56,214 nucleotides of DNA from an uncultured Eubacteriales bacterium (lineage in GTDB: Bacteria; Bacillota; Clostridia; TANB77; CAG-508). The notes beneath the pieces are model-generated. The model was not told the DNA's origin, ran no database searches, and was given only the letters and a program-made list of their open reading frames with translations. Positions 1 through 9,711 of the stretch are shown piece after piece. The translations under genes were made by a program, and so were the position numbers. The number at the start of each line of letters is the position of its first letter. The first letter of the stretch is position 1. The DNA is taken from contig CAOKHL010000009.1 in the NCBI GenBank assembly GCA_948468315.1, positions 1 through 56,214 on the forward strand, written 5' to 3'.

Positions 1-55
1 GCGCGCGTGGTTTGGGACCATGAGGTCGCAGGTTCGATCCCTGTCGCCTCGACCA
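1..55 (+). tRNA. tRNA-Pro(UGG), 3' part only
   Basis: The window opens inside a tRNA gene. Visible are an anticodon arm with stem CGTGG/CCATG around the loop TTTGGGA (anticodon TGG, proline), the T arm with loop GGTTCGATCC, and the acceptor 3' strand ending in an encoded CCA at 53-55. The 5' acceptor strand and most of the D arm lie outside the window. The last nine bases of this gene recur at 1099-1107 (see the direct repeat). Confidence 0.85.
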
Positions 56-66
56 GGATTATATAG
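47..66 (+). repeat. Left copy of imperfect direct repeat at tRNA-Pro end (att-like)
   Basis: CCTCGACCA, then three variable bases, then TTATATAG. The same pattern occurs at 1099-1118 (17 of 20 positions identical). It covers the 3' end of tRNA-Pro, a common integration site for mobile elements, so this may be one attachment-site half. Inference only; no integrase is present. Confidence 0.4.
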
Positions 67-98
67 AAATTACTCAAAAGTGGGTAATTTCTTTTTTT
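66..98 (+). terminator. Rho-independent terminator after tRNA-Pro
   Basis: GAAATTAC and GTAATTTC form an 8-bp stem with a ten-base loop, followed at once by seven T residues. It ends the tRNA transcript. Confidence 0.8.
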
Positions 99-259
99 GC
101 TTTGAAATAATCATTTTTAGCCATATATCAGATTTGGAATTGTGGGATAGTGTGAGGGAATTTTTAGACTATAAATAAAATGACTTAACGAATTTGTGAT
201 TTTATGATTAAATGTAGTGCCTGATTTTTTAATTTTTTGTAGAATTTTAAAATGTTCGC
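99..259. other. Intergenic stretch with no recognised feature
   Basis: A/T-rich sequence between the tRNA terminator and the promoter of the small membrane peptide. I see no open reading frame with a ribosome site, no hairpin of note and no repeat. Confidence 0.5.
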
Positions 260-288
260 TTGAATTAATTGTCAATATAGTGTATAGT
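260..288 (+). promoter_or_regulatory. Sigma-A-type promoter of the toxin-like peptide gene
   Basis: TTGAAT (260-265), 17-base spacer, TATAGT (283-288). Predicted start near 295 gives a leader of about 75 bases. In the leader CATAGT-TTCG-ACTATG forms a hairpin, and CCGCTTTA can pair (with wobble pairs) with TGAGGTGG around the ribosome site at 357-364, which would mask translation. Confidence 0.6.
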
Positions 289-370
289 CGTTCTTGATAG
301 AAATGAGATAGTAGATATGTGTTGCCGCTTTACTACATAGTTTCGACTATGAGAAAGTGAGGTGGTGTTT

Positions 371-484
371 ATGAGTTTTATATTATTCTTAATATTTGCC
401 TTAATGGTATCAGTAACCGTAAACGTAGCCTTATTGACGATTATATACATACAATATGTTAATAGAATTTTAGATAAGGAATAA
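371..484 (+). CDS. Small hydrophobic peptide, candidate type I toxin (37 aa)
   Basis: The ORF encodes one hydrophobic helix of about 25 residues (starting MSFILFLIFALM) and a short charged tail ending RILDKE. This is the shape of membrane-acting type I toxins such as the Fst/TxpA-like families. The ribosome site GAGGTGG lies just upstream of the ATG. A convergent minus-strand transcript with its own consensus promoter shares the terminator at 485-531, which matches the par/fst arrangement of toxin mRNA and antisense RNA. I recognise the architecture, not a specific family by sequence. It could instead be a small membrane peptide of another role that is controlled by antisense RNA. Confidence 0.55.
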   Translation: MSFILFLIFALMVSVTVNVALLTIIYIQYVNRILDKE

Positions 485-531
485 AATAACAACACATTCT
501 ACTTTTTGACCTAAGGGAATGTGTTGTTATT
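485..531. terminator. Bidirectional terminator shared by toxin mRNA and antisense RNA
   Basis: AATAACAACACATTC (485-499) and its exact reverse complement (517-531) form a perfect 15-bp stem with a 17-base loop. It stands between two convergent transcripts. The tails after the stem are only moderately T-rich on both strands. Confidence 0.65.
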
Positions 532-573
532 GCTTTATAGTGGTAACCACCTCATCTGCGGTTCTCATTTTCT
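485..573 (-). ncRNA. Candidate antisense antitoxin RNA
   Basis: The minus strand has a perfect promoter (TTGACA, 17, TATAAT) whose predicted start is near 573. The transcript would run about 90 bases and end in the shared 15-bp hairpin. It overlaps the 3' end of the toxin mRNA and contains no plausible coding frame. It also carries a GAGGTGG segment like the one at the toxin ribosome site, so it could compete in the leader folding. An RNA of this size opposite a small membrane peptide is typical of type I toxin-antitoxin loci. Confidence 0.5.
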
Positions 574-579
574 GTCTTT

Positions 580-608
580 ATTATACACAGATTTTTAAGT
601 TTTGTCAA
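580..608 (-). promoter_or_regulatory. Consensus promoter of the antisense RNA
   Basis: Read on the minus strand: TTGACA (608-603), 17-base spacer, TATAAT (585-580). Both hexamers are exact consensus, so this transcript should be made strongly, as expected for a short-lived antitoxin RNA. Confidence 0.75.
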
Positions 609-662
609 ATACGATTTTGAGAAAAATTTTTTAATGTAAATTAGAAAAGAGGTCGATTGAAT

Positions 663-977
663 ATGTTTTCCAGTTCAGTTAGTTCTTGTAGAAATTATAA
701 ATGTAGTAAAAAGGATTCTTGTTTAAGATATGCAACAGATAATATAAAAAGTGAAACATATTTAGTATTAACAGAAGAGGAATGTAATAAAAATAAAAGC
801 TATATAAATAAAGATGAATATTATAAAAAAATGATATTAAATACTATAAATGAAAATCCAAAAGACGATTTGAATAAGAAATATTTATTAGAGCTTTGCT
901 ATTCTTTATTAGAAATATCAAAACAATATGGGTTAAATAATGAATTAACAAATAAGATTAAATTGTTAGAGCATTAA
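663..977 (+). CDS. Small Cys-rich protein of unknown function (104 aa)
   Basis: I chose the ATG at 663 because AAGAGG lies upstream at a suitable distance; an in-frame TTG at 657 is possible. The N-terminus carries four cysteines in the pattern C-x4-C-x5-C plus CN further on (CRNYKCSKKDSCLRY), suggesting a small zinc or iron-sulfur knuckle. The rest is charged and helical, rich in Lys, Asn and Glu, with no membrane segment. The protein lies inside the 1-kb islet next to the toxin-antitoxin-like locus, so it may be cargo of a small mobile element. I do not recognise a named family. Confidence 0.65.
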   Translation: MFSSSVSSCRNYKCSKKDSCLRYATDNIKSETYLVLTEEECNKNKSYINKDEYYKKMILNTINENPKDDLNKKYLLELCYSLLEISKQYGLNNELTNKIKLLEH

Positions 978-1098
978 GAACGTTTTATTTGAAAATATCT
1001 GACACTATCTGTGCCTATCTCTCACTTGCATTATAATTTTTAAAGATATTTACAAAACACAGATAAATCAATGGGTTGAGAGTTAGCGAGCCATTTCA

Positions 1099-1118
1099 CC
1101 TCGACCATACTTATATAG
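1099..1118 (+). repeat. Right copy of imperfect direct repeat of the tRNA-Pro end
   Basis: CCTCGACCA-TAC-TTATATAG, matching 47-66 except for the three middle bases. It contains the tRNA-Pro acceptor end plus CCA but no tRNA body, so it looks like a displaced tRNA 3' fragment, as at the far end of an integrated island. Confidence 0.4.
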
Positions 1119-1164
1119 GAAGTCCAACCTTAAATAGGGACAATATGGAAATTTAATAGAACAT

Positions 1165-1207
1165 AAAAAGGTATGTATTTTGTTATAAACTCAATACATA
1201 CCTTTTT
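1165..1207. terminator. Hairpin terminator, usable from both sides
   Basis: AAAAAGGTATGTATT and its reverse complement AATACATACCTTTTT surround a 13-base loop. The stem carries the A and T runs, so it can terminate transcription in either direction. Confidence 0.75.
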
Positions 1208-1210
1208 CTA

Positions 1211-1239
1211 TAAAAAAGAGCAATAACAAATTATTGCTC
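1211..1239 (-). terminator. Terminator of the BI-1 gene
   Basis: On the minus strand GAGCAATAA-TTTG-TTATTGCTC is followed by six T residues, directly after the BI-1 stop codon. Confidence 0.85.
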
Positions 1240-1259
1240 CAAAATTAATATTCACAAAA

Positions 1260-1943
1260 CTAATTCTTACGTTTACCCATAATAGATAAAATTCTCAAGA
1301 AAATATTAATGAAATCTAAATACAATTCCATAGCTCCATAAACATATAATTTTTCATCACCACTAAAATCTGCTTCATGCATAGCTTTAATTTTATTTAT
1401 ATCATAAACAGTTAAACCAAAGAAGACAAATAAAATAGCCCAATCTAAAACTATATCAAGCATAGCATTTCCAACAAATAAATTAATACCTGTTAAAACA
1501 ACTCCTATAAGAAGAGCTACTATAAGTATTGTTCCCCAATGTGATATATCTCTATCAGTTTTATATCCAATAAAAGACAAAATTCCAAATAAAGCAGAAG
1601 TTGCAGCAAAGGCAAAACCAATAGAAGATAATTCAAATGTAGCAAATACAACAGACAAAGTGAAACCATTTAGAAATGCATATCCAAAAAACAAAACAGT
1701 AACAGCTGTTGGAGATAATTTTCTAAATAGTAAAGAAAAGATTATAACAACAACAACCTCAGCAACAAGCAACATATAAGCATATCCATTCATGATAATA
1801 TCCATATAAAGTCCAGAAGAATATGCATATATTGCAGTAACAGCACTTGCAAGTAAACCTAAAAACATCCTAAAGAATGTATTAGTAAGAACTGAATTTA
1901 TATCTGTTGAGCGTACAGCGCTAGAATCATCAAAAGAATCCAT
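1260..1943 (-). CDS. Bax inhibitor-1/YccA family membrane protein (227 aa)
   Basis: Seven hydrophobic segments follow a short hydrophilic N-terminus, the topology of the BI-1/TMBIM family (relatives: E. coli YccA, B. subtilis YetJ). YetJ is a pH-sensitive calcium leak channel and YccA modulates the FtsH protease. The C-terminal part shows the family's paired acidic residues (YDINKIKAMHEADFSGDEK and a helix with LDFINIFLRIL). I chose the ATG at 1943 because AGGAGG lies seven bases upstream; a GTG three codons earlier overlaps that site. The gene is a monocistron with its own terminator. Physiological role here is unknown beyond the family. Confidence 0.9.
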   Translation of the reverse strand: MDSFDDSSAVRSTDINSVLTNTFFRMFLGLLASAVTAIYAYSSGLYMDIIMNGYAYMLLVAEVVVVIIFSLLFRKLSPTAVTVLFFGYAFLNGFTLSVVFATFELSSIGFAFAATSALFGILSFIGYKTDRDISHWGTILIVALLIGVVLTGINLFVGNAMLDIVLDWAILFVFFGLTVYDINKIKAMHEADFSGDEKLYVYGAMELYLDFINIFLRILSIMGKRKN

Positions 1944-2023
1944 CAAATTCACCTCCTTAATTATACAAAATATAAAGATAATTATATAATACCATATTTA
2001 TTTAAAATAATCTATCATTTTTA

Positions 2024-2654
2024 TCAAATATTTACAAAATATTTAATTCCATTTTTAATAGCATTACCTTTAAAAATCACTTTTCCATGCTCAGCTAATT
2101 TACTTTTAAACACCAAAGAGCTACTAACCAAATTAGAAAACTCAGAAATCGAAGTATAAAATAAATTAGTATACTTAAAATCTTTATTAATATTAGAAAA
2201 TATCAAATAATATAAACTTTTATATTCATATAAAGAAATATTTTTTGCGAAATCTTTCAAATCAGAAAATTTAGAAGCACTACAATATGTACAAAAATTA
2301 CAAAATTCCTCAAAATTATTAAATTTATAAATTGCATTACTGTAAGAATTAGAAAAAGTTTTACGTTTAAACTTCAATCTTTTAGGAGAACTTTCTGGTG
2401 ATAATTCATTCTTATATTTAGTTAAAGTAAAAACAACATAACCTTCAGAAGTAGAAAAAGCTTCTACAAGTAATTTGCAATTTTGAACTTTAAATCCCAC
2501 TTGTTTTTCTGCCTCAATTAAAATAGTTTGAAAAAGAGAATGAACTTTATCAGTATTCCCGAGCTAGACTATGTATATCTATATTTTCTTTAGACAATTC
2601 ATCAATATTGATGATTATTCTGATTTTGTTATCAGTAAGTTTTTCGATTTTCAT
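2024..2654 (-). CDS. mecA: Adaptor protein MecA, read through a +1 shift at an in-frame CGG (209 aa)
   Basis: MecA brings substrates to the ClpC unfoldase. The N-terminal substrate-binding domain starts MKIEKLTDNKIRI, with AGGAGG upstream of the ATG at 2654. The frame then reaches GCT CGG GAA TAC TGA and would stop at residue 34. Skipping the C of CGG gives LA-G-NTDKVHSLFQ and joins the 158-residue C-terminal ClpC-binding domain (VGFKVQNC, LLVEAFSTSEGYVVFTLTK), which is complete. Total length fits MecA (about 210-220 aa). Read literally the gene would be a pseudogene, but the reading frame on either side is undamaged. It is one of six identical cases in the window. It is divergent from the mre operon. 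Confidence 0.85.
2558..2561 (-). other. CGGG recoding site in mecA
   Basis: Codon 32 in the upstream frame is CGG (minus strand 2561-2559), followed by G. Reading C-GGG as one glycine restores the frame; without it a TGA follows two codons later. The preceding codon is GCT. Confidence 0.75.
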
Positions 2655-2799
2655 ATTAAAAATATCCTCCTAAGAATTATATGCAATAAAATAATATTTG
2701 CTAAAAATATTATACTACGAAATCAATAATATTTAAAGGAACAATTTTTGGTAATTATAATAACTCTAACACAAAAAATAAAAAAAATCCATATTTTGC

Positions 2800-2828
2800 T
2801 TGAAAAAAATATAAAATAAATATATAAT
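2800..2828 (+). promoter_or_regulatory. Promoter of the radC-mre-mrdA-minC operon
   Basis: TTGAAA (2800-2805), 17-base spacer, TATAAT (2823-2828). The leader of about 50 bases holds TCC-GTAA-GGA (from 2851), a short hairpin with a GNRA loop that recurs upstream of surface-protein genes, and the ribosome site AAAGGAGG. Confidence 0.7.
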
Positions 2829-2886
2829 ATAAAAGTCTTATAAACGTAAAATCCGTAAGGAAACAAAATACAAAGGAGGAAAGTAT

Positions 2887-3144
2887 ATGGCAGCAAGAAA
2901 TAGAAGTTTTTGGATATTATTAATATTTATATTAAGTGGATTGGTAATAGGTGGATTATTAGGAGATTTAGCAGCAAATGTAAATGGATTATGGTGGTTA
3001 GCATTTGGACAAGAATTTGGATTAGAAAGTCCATTTGTATTAAATTTAAGTATATTAAGTCTTACATTTGCATTCTCAATCAAAATAAATATTGCAAGTA
3101 TAATAGGAATGGCAATAGGAATATTCATATACAGAAAAGTTTAA
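2887..3144 (+). CDS. DUF4321 family small membrane protein (85 aa)
   Basis: The protein has two hydrophobic segments: an N-terminal one (SFWILLIFILSGLVIGGLL) and a C-terminal one (IASIIGMAIGIFIYR), separated by a short loop with WWLAFGQEFG. Length, topology and position directly before radC and mreB match DUF4321, a family found in Clostridia beside cell-shape genes. Function is not known. The gene is the first of the operon and has a strong AAAGGAGG site. Confidence 0.8.
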   Translation: MAARNRSFWILLIFILSGLVIGGLLGDLAANVNGLWWLAFGQEFGLESPFVLNLSILSLTFAFSIKINIASIIGMAIGIFIYRKV

Positions 3145-3178
3145 TAAATACAGTTTAAGGGGCGGAAAGGAAACATAA

Positions 3179-4954
<1,776 letters not shown>

Positions 4955-5001
4955 ACATTTTTCTAATACAAGAAATAAACAAAAAGAAAGGATAAATTAT
5001 T

Positions 5002-5823
5002 ATGTATAAAAACAAAAAAGGTGGAATAGTAGGAATAGTAATAACTATAATTATTTTAATATTATTAGTAGTTTTAACTAATACAGAAAATAGTAATTTA
5101 TCATACATAGAAAATGTAGCGAACAAACTAGTAAATCCAATACAAAATGGTCTTACATATATAAAAAATAAAATACATGGAAATTCATCTTTTTTTACAA
5201 ACATAAATGAATTAAAAACAGAAAACGAAGAATTACAAAACAAAAATAATAAATTAGAAGAAACATTAAGAGAACTAGAAACTATAAAAGCAGAAAATCA
5301 AACTTTAAAAGAATACCTAAATTTAACAGAAAAATATAATGATTATACAACAGTAGCAGCAGATGTAATAAGTAGAGATATTAGTAATTACTCAAAAACA
5401 ATAGTCATAAATGCAGGTAAAAAAAGTGGAATAAAAGAAAACATGACAGTAATAGCATCTGAAGGATTAGTAGGACATGTAATATCTGCAACAGATACTA
5501 CATCAAAAGTTCAAACAATAATAGATTCATCAAGCAATACAAGCAGCATTTTAAGTTCATCGAGAGAAAGTATAGTTTGCAAAGGATTACTAGAAGAAAA
5601 TAGTAAATTAAAAGCAGTTTATATTCCAACAGAAGCAACAATAGCTCAAGATGATACAGTTGAGACTTCTGGGCTAGGTGGAATATATCCAAAAGGAATT
5701 TATATAGGAAAAGTTTCAAAAGTAGTAAATACAACAAACTTAAATGATAGGTATGCATTAATAGAAACAGCTGTAAATTTCAATAAATTAGAAACAGTAC
5801 TAGTAATTACAAACGAATACTAA
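5002..5823 (+). CDS. mreC: Rod-shape-determining protein MreC (273 aa)
   Basis: A cytoplasmic basic start (MYKNKKGG) is followed by one membrane helix at about residues 8-28. A coiled coil covers roughly 70-110 (NELKTENEELQNKNNKLEE), and then come the two beta-barrel domains typical of MreC (VAADVISRD, GLVGHVISA, GLGGIYPKGIYIGKV). MreC scaffolds PBP2/RodA outside the membrane and links to MreB through MreD. Length is normal. AAAGAAAGGA lies upstream of the ATG. The ORF has no CGG codon and is intact. Confidence 0.95.
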   Translation: MYKNKKGGIVGIVITIIILILLVVLTNTENSNLSYIENVANKLVNPIQNGLTYIKNKIHGNSSFFTNINELKTENEELQNKNNKLEETLRELETIKAENQTLKEYLNLTEKYNDYTTVAADVISRDISNYSKTIVINAGKKSGIKENMTVIASEGLVGHVISATDTTSKVQTIIDSSSNTSSILSSSRESIVCKGLLEENSKLKAVYIPTEATIAQDDTVETSGLGGIYPKGIYIGKVSKVVNTTNLNDRYALIETAVNFNKLETVLVITNEY

Positions 5824-5876
5824 ATCAAAAGGAGGGAGTTTAGAGAGTTTTAGAAAACTAATCTAAGCTAGGAAAC

Positions 5877-6411
5877 ATGAAAAAAATATTAATAAATGTA
5901 TTATTAGTACTAACTTTTATAATCATATATTTATTACAAGTTAACCTATTTACTTGGTTCAAAATTGCACGGTACAATGCCAAATTTATTTGTAATATTC
6001 ATATTATTTATTGGATTATTTTACAACAAAATAGCAGGAGTAACTTATGGTATTGGAGCTGGTATATTATTAGACTTATTCATAGGACGAAAAGTAGGAA
6101 TATCAGCTATAATGCTAGGATTAGTTGGACTAATTGGAGGTATATTTGATAAAAACTTTTCAAAGGAAAGCAGAATAACAATAATTATTATGGTTATAGT
6201 TAGTACATTTATTTATGAAACAGGAGCGTATTTATTAGGATGTCCAATATATGGTTATTCAGTTGAAGTACTTGCGTTTATAAAAATAATGATATTAGAA
6301 ATTATATATAATATTATAATAACAATAATAGTATATCCAATAATGCAAAAATTTGGATATAAAATAGAAGAGGAATATAAGGGAAATAAAATTTTAACTA
6401 GATATTTTTAA
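5877..6411 (+). CDS. mreD: Rod-shape membrane protein MreD, with a +1 shift at CGG (177 aa)
   Basis: MreD is a small multi-span partner of MreC. The N-terminal helix (INVLLVLTFIIIYLLQVNLF) lies in the first frame, which reaches ATT GCA CGG TAC and continues out of phase for 59 codons. Skipping the C gives FKIAGTMPNLFVIFILFIG, the normal MreD continuation into its second helix. Four further hydrophobic segments follow, to the C-terminus at 6411. GGAGGG lies well upstream (5830-5837) and AGGAAAC directly before the ATG. Joined length (177) is normal for the family, whereas either half alone is not. Confidence 0.85.
5970..5973 (+). other. CGGT recoding site in mreD
   Basis: In-frame CGG at codon 32, preceded by GCA and followed by T. 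C-GGT read as glycine restores the MreD frame. This is the only case with GGT, so the fourth base is not fixed. Confidence 0.75.
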
Positions 6412-6439
6412 ACTCAAATTGGCAAAAGAAGGTGAAATA

Positions 6440-8537
6440 TTGAAAAGAAAGATAAAAAAAGAATACACCAATTTAAGGTTTAATATTTTAATAATTATAA
6501 TTTATGTTATAGGAATAATATTAATAAGTAAACTATTTGAACTTCAAATAGTAAAAGGAGCAGAATATAGGGAAACTTCAAACACAAGACTTTCAAGAGA
6601 AAGTGTATTAGAAGCCTCTAGAGGTGAAATATTAGATAGATCAGGAAGTACTTTAGCTACAAGTACAAGTTCATTTAACTTAGAATTATATAAAATAAAA
6701 TCAGATGACCAAAATTTAAATAATTGTATATTAAACTTAATACAACTATTTGAAAATTATGGAGTTAAATATCCTGATAATTTTCCAATGAATAAAGATT
6801 GTACCAGTTTTACAATAGAGGGAGAAACATTAACAAAGTGGTTAAATAAATATAAGTTAAATGAAGGAACAACCCCAGAAGAGACAATTAAATATTTTAT
6901 AAAAAAATATGGGATAAAAGCAGAAAATATTGAACAGGCAAGAAAAATAATATCAATAAGATATGAAATAACAACAAAAGGATATAGTAGTACAAGGTCA
7001 TTAAAATTAGCAGAAAATGTATCAAGAGAAGTTGTAGCTAAAATAAGTGAAAGAAATTCAGACTTTCCAGGAGTAACAATAACTACGCAAAGTGCAAGAA
7101 AATATAATTATAATAACCTTGCATCACACATAATAGGATACATAGGAAAAATTAGTGAAAAAGAATATAATGAAGCAAAAGAAATATATAATAATGACGA
7201 TTATGTTGGAAGAACAGGAATAGAATCATTATTTGAAGATTACTTAAGAGGAGAAAAACGGAAAAGAAGAAATAGAAATGTCAGTTGATGGAACAGTAAC
7301 AGGAGAAACAATAACAAAAGAACCTAAGCAAGGATCTACAATAGTATTAACAATAGACTCAAAGTTACAAGAAGTTGCAGAAACAGCATTAAGAAATAAT
7401 ATCGAGAAAATAAGAAATGGTGGATTTTCTAAAAGTTATGATGCTCATGGAGGATGTGTTGCAGTAATAGATGTACATTCTGGTGAAATACTTGCAATGG
7501 CAAGCAATCCAGATTACAATCCAAATTCATGGGTAGGAGGAATAAGTGTAGCAGATTACAATGAAATAAAAGAAAAAAATTCTCTATTTAACAAAGCAAT
7601 TTCAGGTTCATATGCACCAGGTTCTATATTTAAAATGGTAACAGCACTAGCAGGACTTGAGACAGGAGCAATTTCAACAGCCGAAAGAATAAATGATATA
7701 GGAAGATATACTAAATACAGAGACTACCAGCCAGCTTGTTGGTATTATAATGATTATCATAGAGGACATGGATATCTAAATGTATCAGGAGCTATCCAAC
7801 ATTCATGCAACTATTTCTTTTATGAAACAGGTGATAGAATGGGAATAGAAAAGCTAACAAGATATGCCAGATATTTTGGACTTGGAACAAAGACAGGAAT
7901 AGAACTACCAAGTGAAACAGCAGGAACACTAGCAAGCCCTGAAGCAGCTAAAAAACAAAACCAAACATGGTCAGCTGGACAAACTCTATCAGCTTCAATA
8001 GGGCAAAGTTTCAATAGTTTTTCTCCAATACAAATGGTAAAATATATAGGAATGGTAGCAAATGGAGGAAACAAAATAAATCCAACATTAATAAAGAGAA
8101 TATTAAATGCAGATGGAACAGAAAGTTCTAAAACAGAAATAAATGGATATGTAAAAGAAAAATTAGGATTACAAGATGAAGAAGGTGAAAATTTAACATT
8201 TTCTCAAAATAATATATCAGCAGTATTAGAAGGAATGCGTTCTGTTACTGAAGAGGGTGGAACAGCGAGTAGTGTGTTTAGAAACTTTAATATAGAAGTT
8301 GGAGGAAAAACAGGTTCAGCAGAAGCTGGTCCAAATGTAAATGCGTGGTTTGCAGGATTTGCACCATTTAATGACCCAGAAATAGCAGTAGTAGTAATGG
8401 TAGAAAACGGTGGACATGGATACTATACAGCAGAAGTAGCAAGAGAAATTATAGCAGAGTACTTTGGAATGAATATAAATTCAAATGAGATACAAGAGAA
8501 TAATAAAGCAATAAATTATGTAGAAACAATACAATAA
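6440..8537 (+). CDS. mrdA: Penicillin-binding protein 2 (elongasome transpeptidase), with a +1 shift at CGG (698 aa)
   Basis: This class B PBP cross-links lateral wall peptidoglycan with RodA. A membrane helix (about 12-30) is followed by the dimerisation domain (SRGEILDRSGSTLATS) and the transpeptidase domain with SxxK in PGSIFKMV, SxN in HSCNYFF and KTGS in GGKTGSAEAG. The first frame reaches GAA AAA CGG AAA and stops nine codons later. Skipping the C gives LRGEKGKEEIEMSVDG, which joins both parts in the usual context after YVGRTGIE. I chose the TTG at 6440 because GAAGGTG lies six bases upstream; an in-frame TTG at 6419 has no such site. Confidence 0.9.
7259..7262 (+). other. CGGA recoding site in mrdA
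   Basis: In-frame CGG (codon 274 from 6440), preceded by AAA. C-GGA read as glycine continues into EEIEMSVDG. The run of five A residues before the C would also allow a simple homopolymer error explanation here, but not at the other sites. Confidence 0.75.
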
Positions 8538-8560
8538 AATAGAAAAAGGAGTACAAGAAA

Positions 8561-9178
8561 ATGAAAAGTTGTATAAATGTAAGTCAAAAAAACAATCTTG
8601 TTTTAATAAAAATAAATAGTGATGCAAAATATGAAGACATAATTTTACAAATTAGAAAAAAAGTAGTTCAACTAAAGAAAATATATAAAGATGAAACAAC
8701 TCCAATAATGATAACAGGAAAAGTATTAAAAAACAAAGAAATGGATGAAATAGAAAATGCAATCAAAGAAAAAATAGATGTAGAAGTAGATTTTGATATG
8801 CCAAAAGAGTTAGGATTGCACAATATAAAAAAGACTTTTATACAAGAAGTATCAACATCAGAGACAAGATTTCATAGAGGCTCACTAAGATCTGGACAAA
8901 AAATAGAAGAAGAAGGAAGTATAGTAATACTAGGAGATGTAAACTCAGGAGCAGAAGTAGTTGCAGCAGACAACATAGTAGTACTTGGAGCCCTTAGGGG
9001 ACTAGCACATGCAGGAGCAAAAGGAAATACTAAAGCAATAATTTCAGCTGGAAAATTAGATACTGTACAATTACGTATAGCAAACATAGTAAAAGAAATT
9101 GACAGAGATGAAGAACCTTTACACAGACAAGCATATGTATATATTGATGGGGAGAAAAATGATATTATAATTGAATAA
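8561..9178 (+). CDS. minC: Septum site-determining protein MinC (205 aa)
   Basis: MinC inhibits FtsZ ring assembly away from midcell and is recruited by MinD. The weakly conserved N-terminal domain covers about 1-95. The C-terminal beta-helix domain is unmistakable: RSGQKIEEEGSIVILGDVN, GAEVVAADNIVVLGALRG, AHAGAKGN and QLRIANI. The gene follows mrdA by 23 bases with AAAAAGGAG before the ATG. minD and minE, which often come next in Clostridia, are not in the window; the operon ends here. Confidence 0.93.
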   Translation: MKSCINVSQKNNLVLIKINSDAKYEDIILQIRKKVVQLKKIYKDETTPIMITGKVLKNKEMDEIENAIKEKIDVEVDFDMPKELGLHNIKKTFIQEVSTSETRFHRGSLRSGQKIEEEGSIVILGDVNSGAEVVAADNIVVLGALRGLAHAGAKGNTKAIISAGKLDTVQLRIANIVKEIDRDEEPLHRQAYVYIDGEKNDIIIE

Positions 9179-9184
9179 TTTTTG

Positions 9185-9226
9185 TATAGGGACCAGGTAT
9201 TTTTGTGAAAAGACCTGGTCCCTATA
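9185..9226. repeat. Strong hairpin after minC, GGGACC-type repeat
   Basis: TATAGGGACCAGGT and ACCTGGTCCCTATA form a perfect 14-bp stem with a 14-base loop. No T run follows on either strand, so it is not a standard terminator, though it could slow or end transcription between the convergent minC and Asn-rich genes. A related GGGACAGGTCCC sits at 9242-9253, and the same GGGACAGG core builds the 74-bp palindrome after adhE. Confidence 0.6.
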
Positions 9227-9264
9227 TAAAAAAAGACAAAAGGGACAGGTCCCAATACGAAAAA

Positions 9265-9711
9265 TTAACTTAAAAGTAATAAAACTAAACTTAAAAATAA
9301 TTCATCATCTTTAACGCCTTCTTGATACAAAAAGAAAATTAAGCATATCAAGAGAATATCGTCAAAATATAGTTTTAAGCCAAAAAGTTCAAAAAAGTAA
9401 TTTTCACTAGAATCATTACTTTTTGAATTGTTTTTTTTGCCTGAATCAGAAACTCTGTTATCTACTGGTTGGGAATTGGAATTAGAATTATAGTTATAAC
9501 TAGAGTTAGAATTAGGATGAACTCTTGATGATGTTTTATAATTATAATCATTGTTATTCTGTACTTTATTCATATTATTAGAATTTGTATAACCAAAATT
9601 ATGTTGATTATTTCGTAAATTATGGTTTTCCGTATGATTATATATATTATGATTGTCAAATCTGTTATAATAATTAGGGTTATAAAAAAAAGGATAACGA
9701 AAAATTGGCAT
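9265..9711 (-). CDS. Asn/Tyr-rich protein with hydrophobic C-terminus (148 aa)
   Basis: The first 105 residues are low complexity, dominated by Asn, Tyr and Ser. The C-terminal 45 residues form two hydrophobic stretches around YQEGVKDDE (FDDILLICLIFFLYQEGVKD, then LFLSLVLLLLS). Similar endings occur in unnamed clostridial proteins; I do not know a function. Its ATG overlaps the stop codon of the preceding gene by one base (TAATG), so the two are probably translationally coupled. The pairing with two other Asn-rich small proteins suggests a joint structural role, perhaps at the cell or spore surface; this is inference. Confidence 0.6.
   Translation of the reverse strand: MPIFRYPFFYNPNYYNRFDNHNIYNHTENHNLRNNQHNFGYTNSNNMNKVQNNNDYNYKTSSRVHPNSNSSYNYNSNSNSQPVDNRVSDSGKKNNSKSNDSSENYFFELFGLKLYFDDILLICLIFFLYQEGVKDDELFLSLVLLLLS

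Noticed and set aside
3163-3165. CGG in GGGGCGGAAAGG before radC as a seventh recoding site
   Set aside because: It lies in the ribosome-binding region upstream of the TTG start; the RadC product is complete without it.
9185-9226. Standard rho-independent terminator after minC
   Set aside because: The stem is strong but no T run follows on either strand, so it is listed as a repeat-type hairpin.
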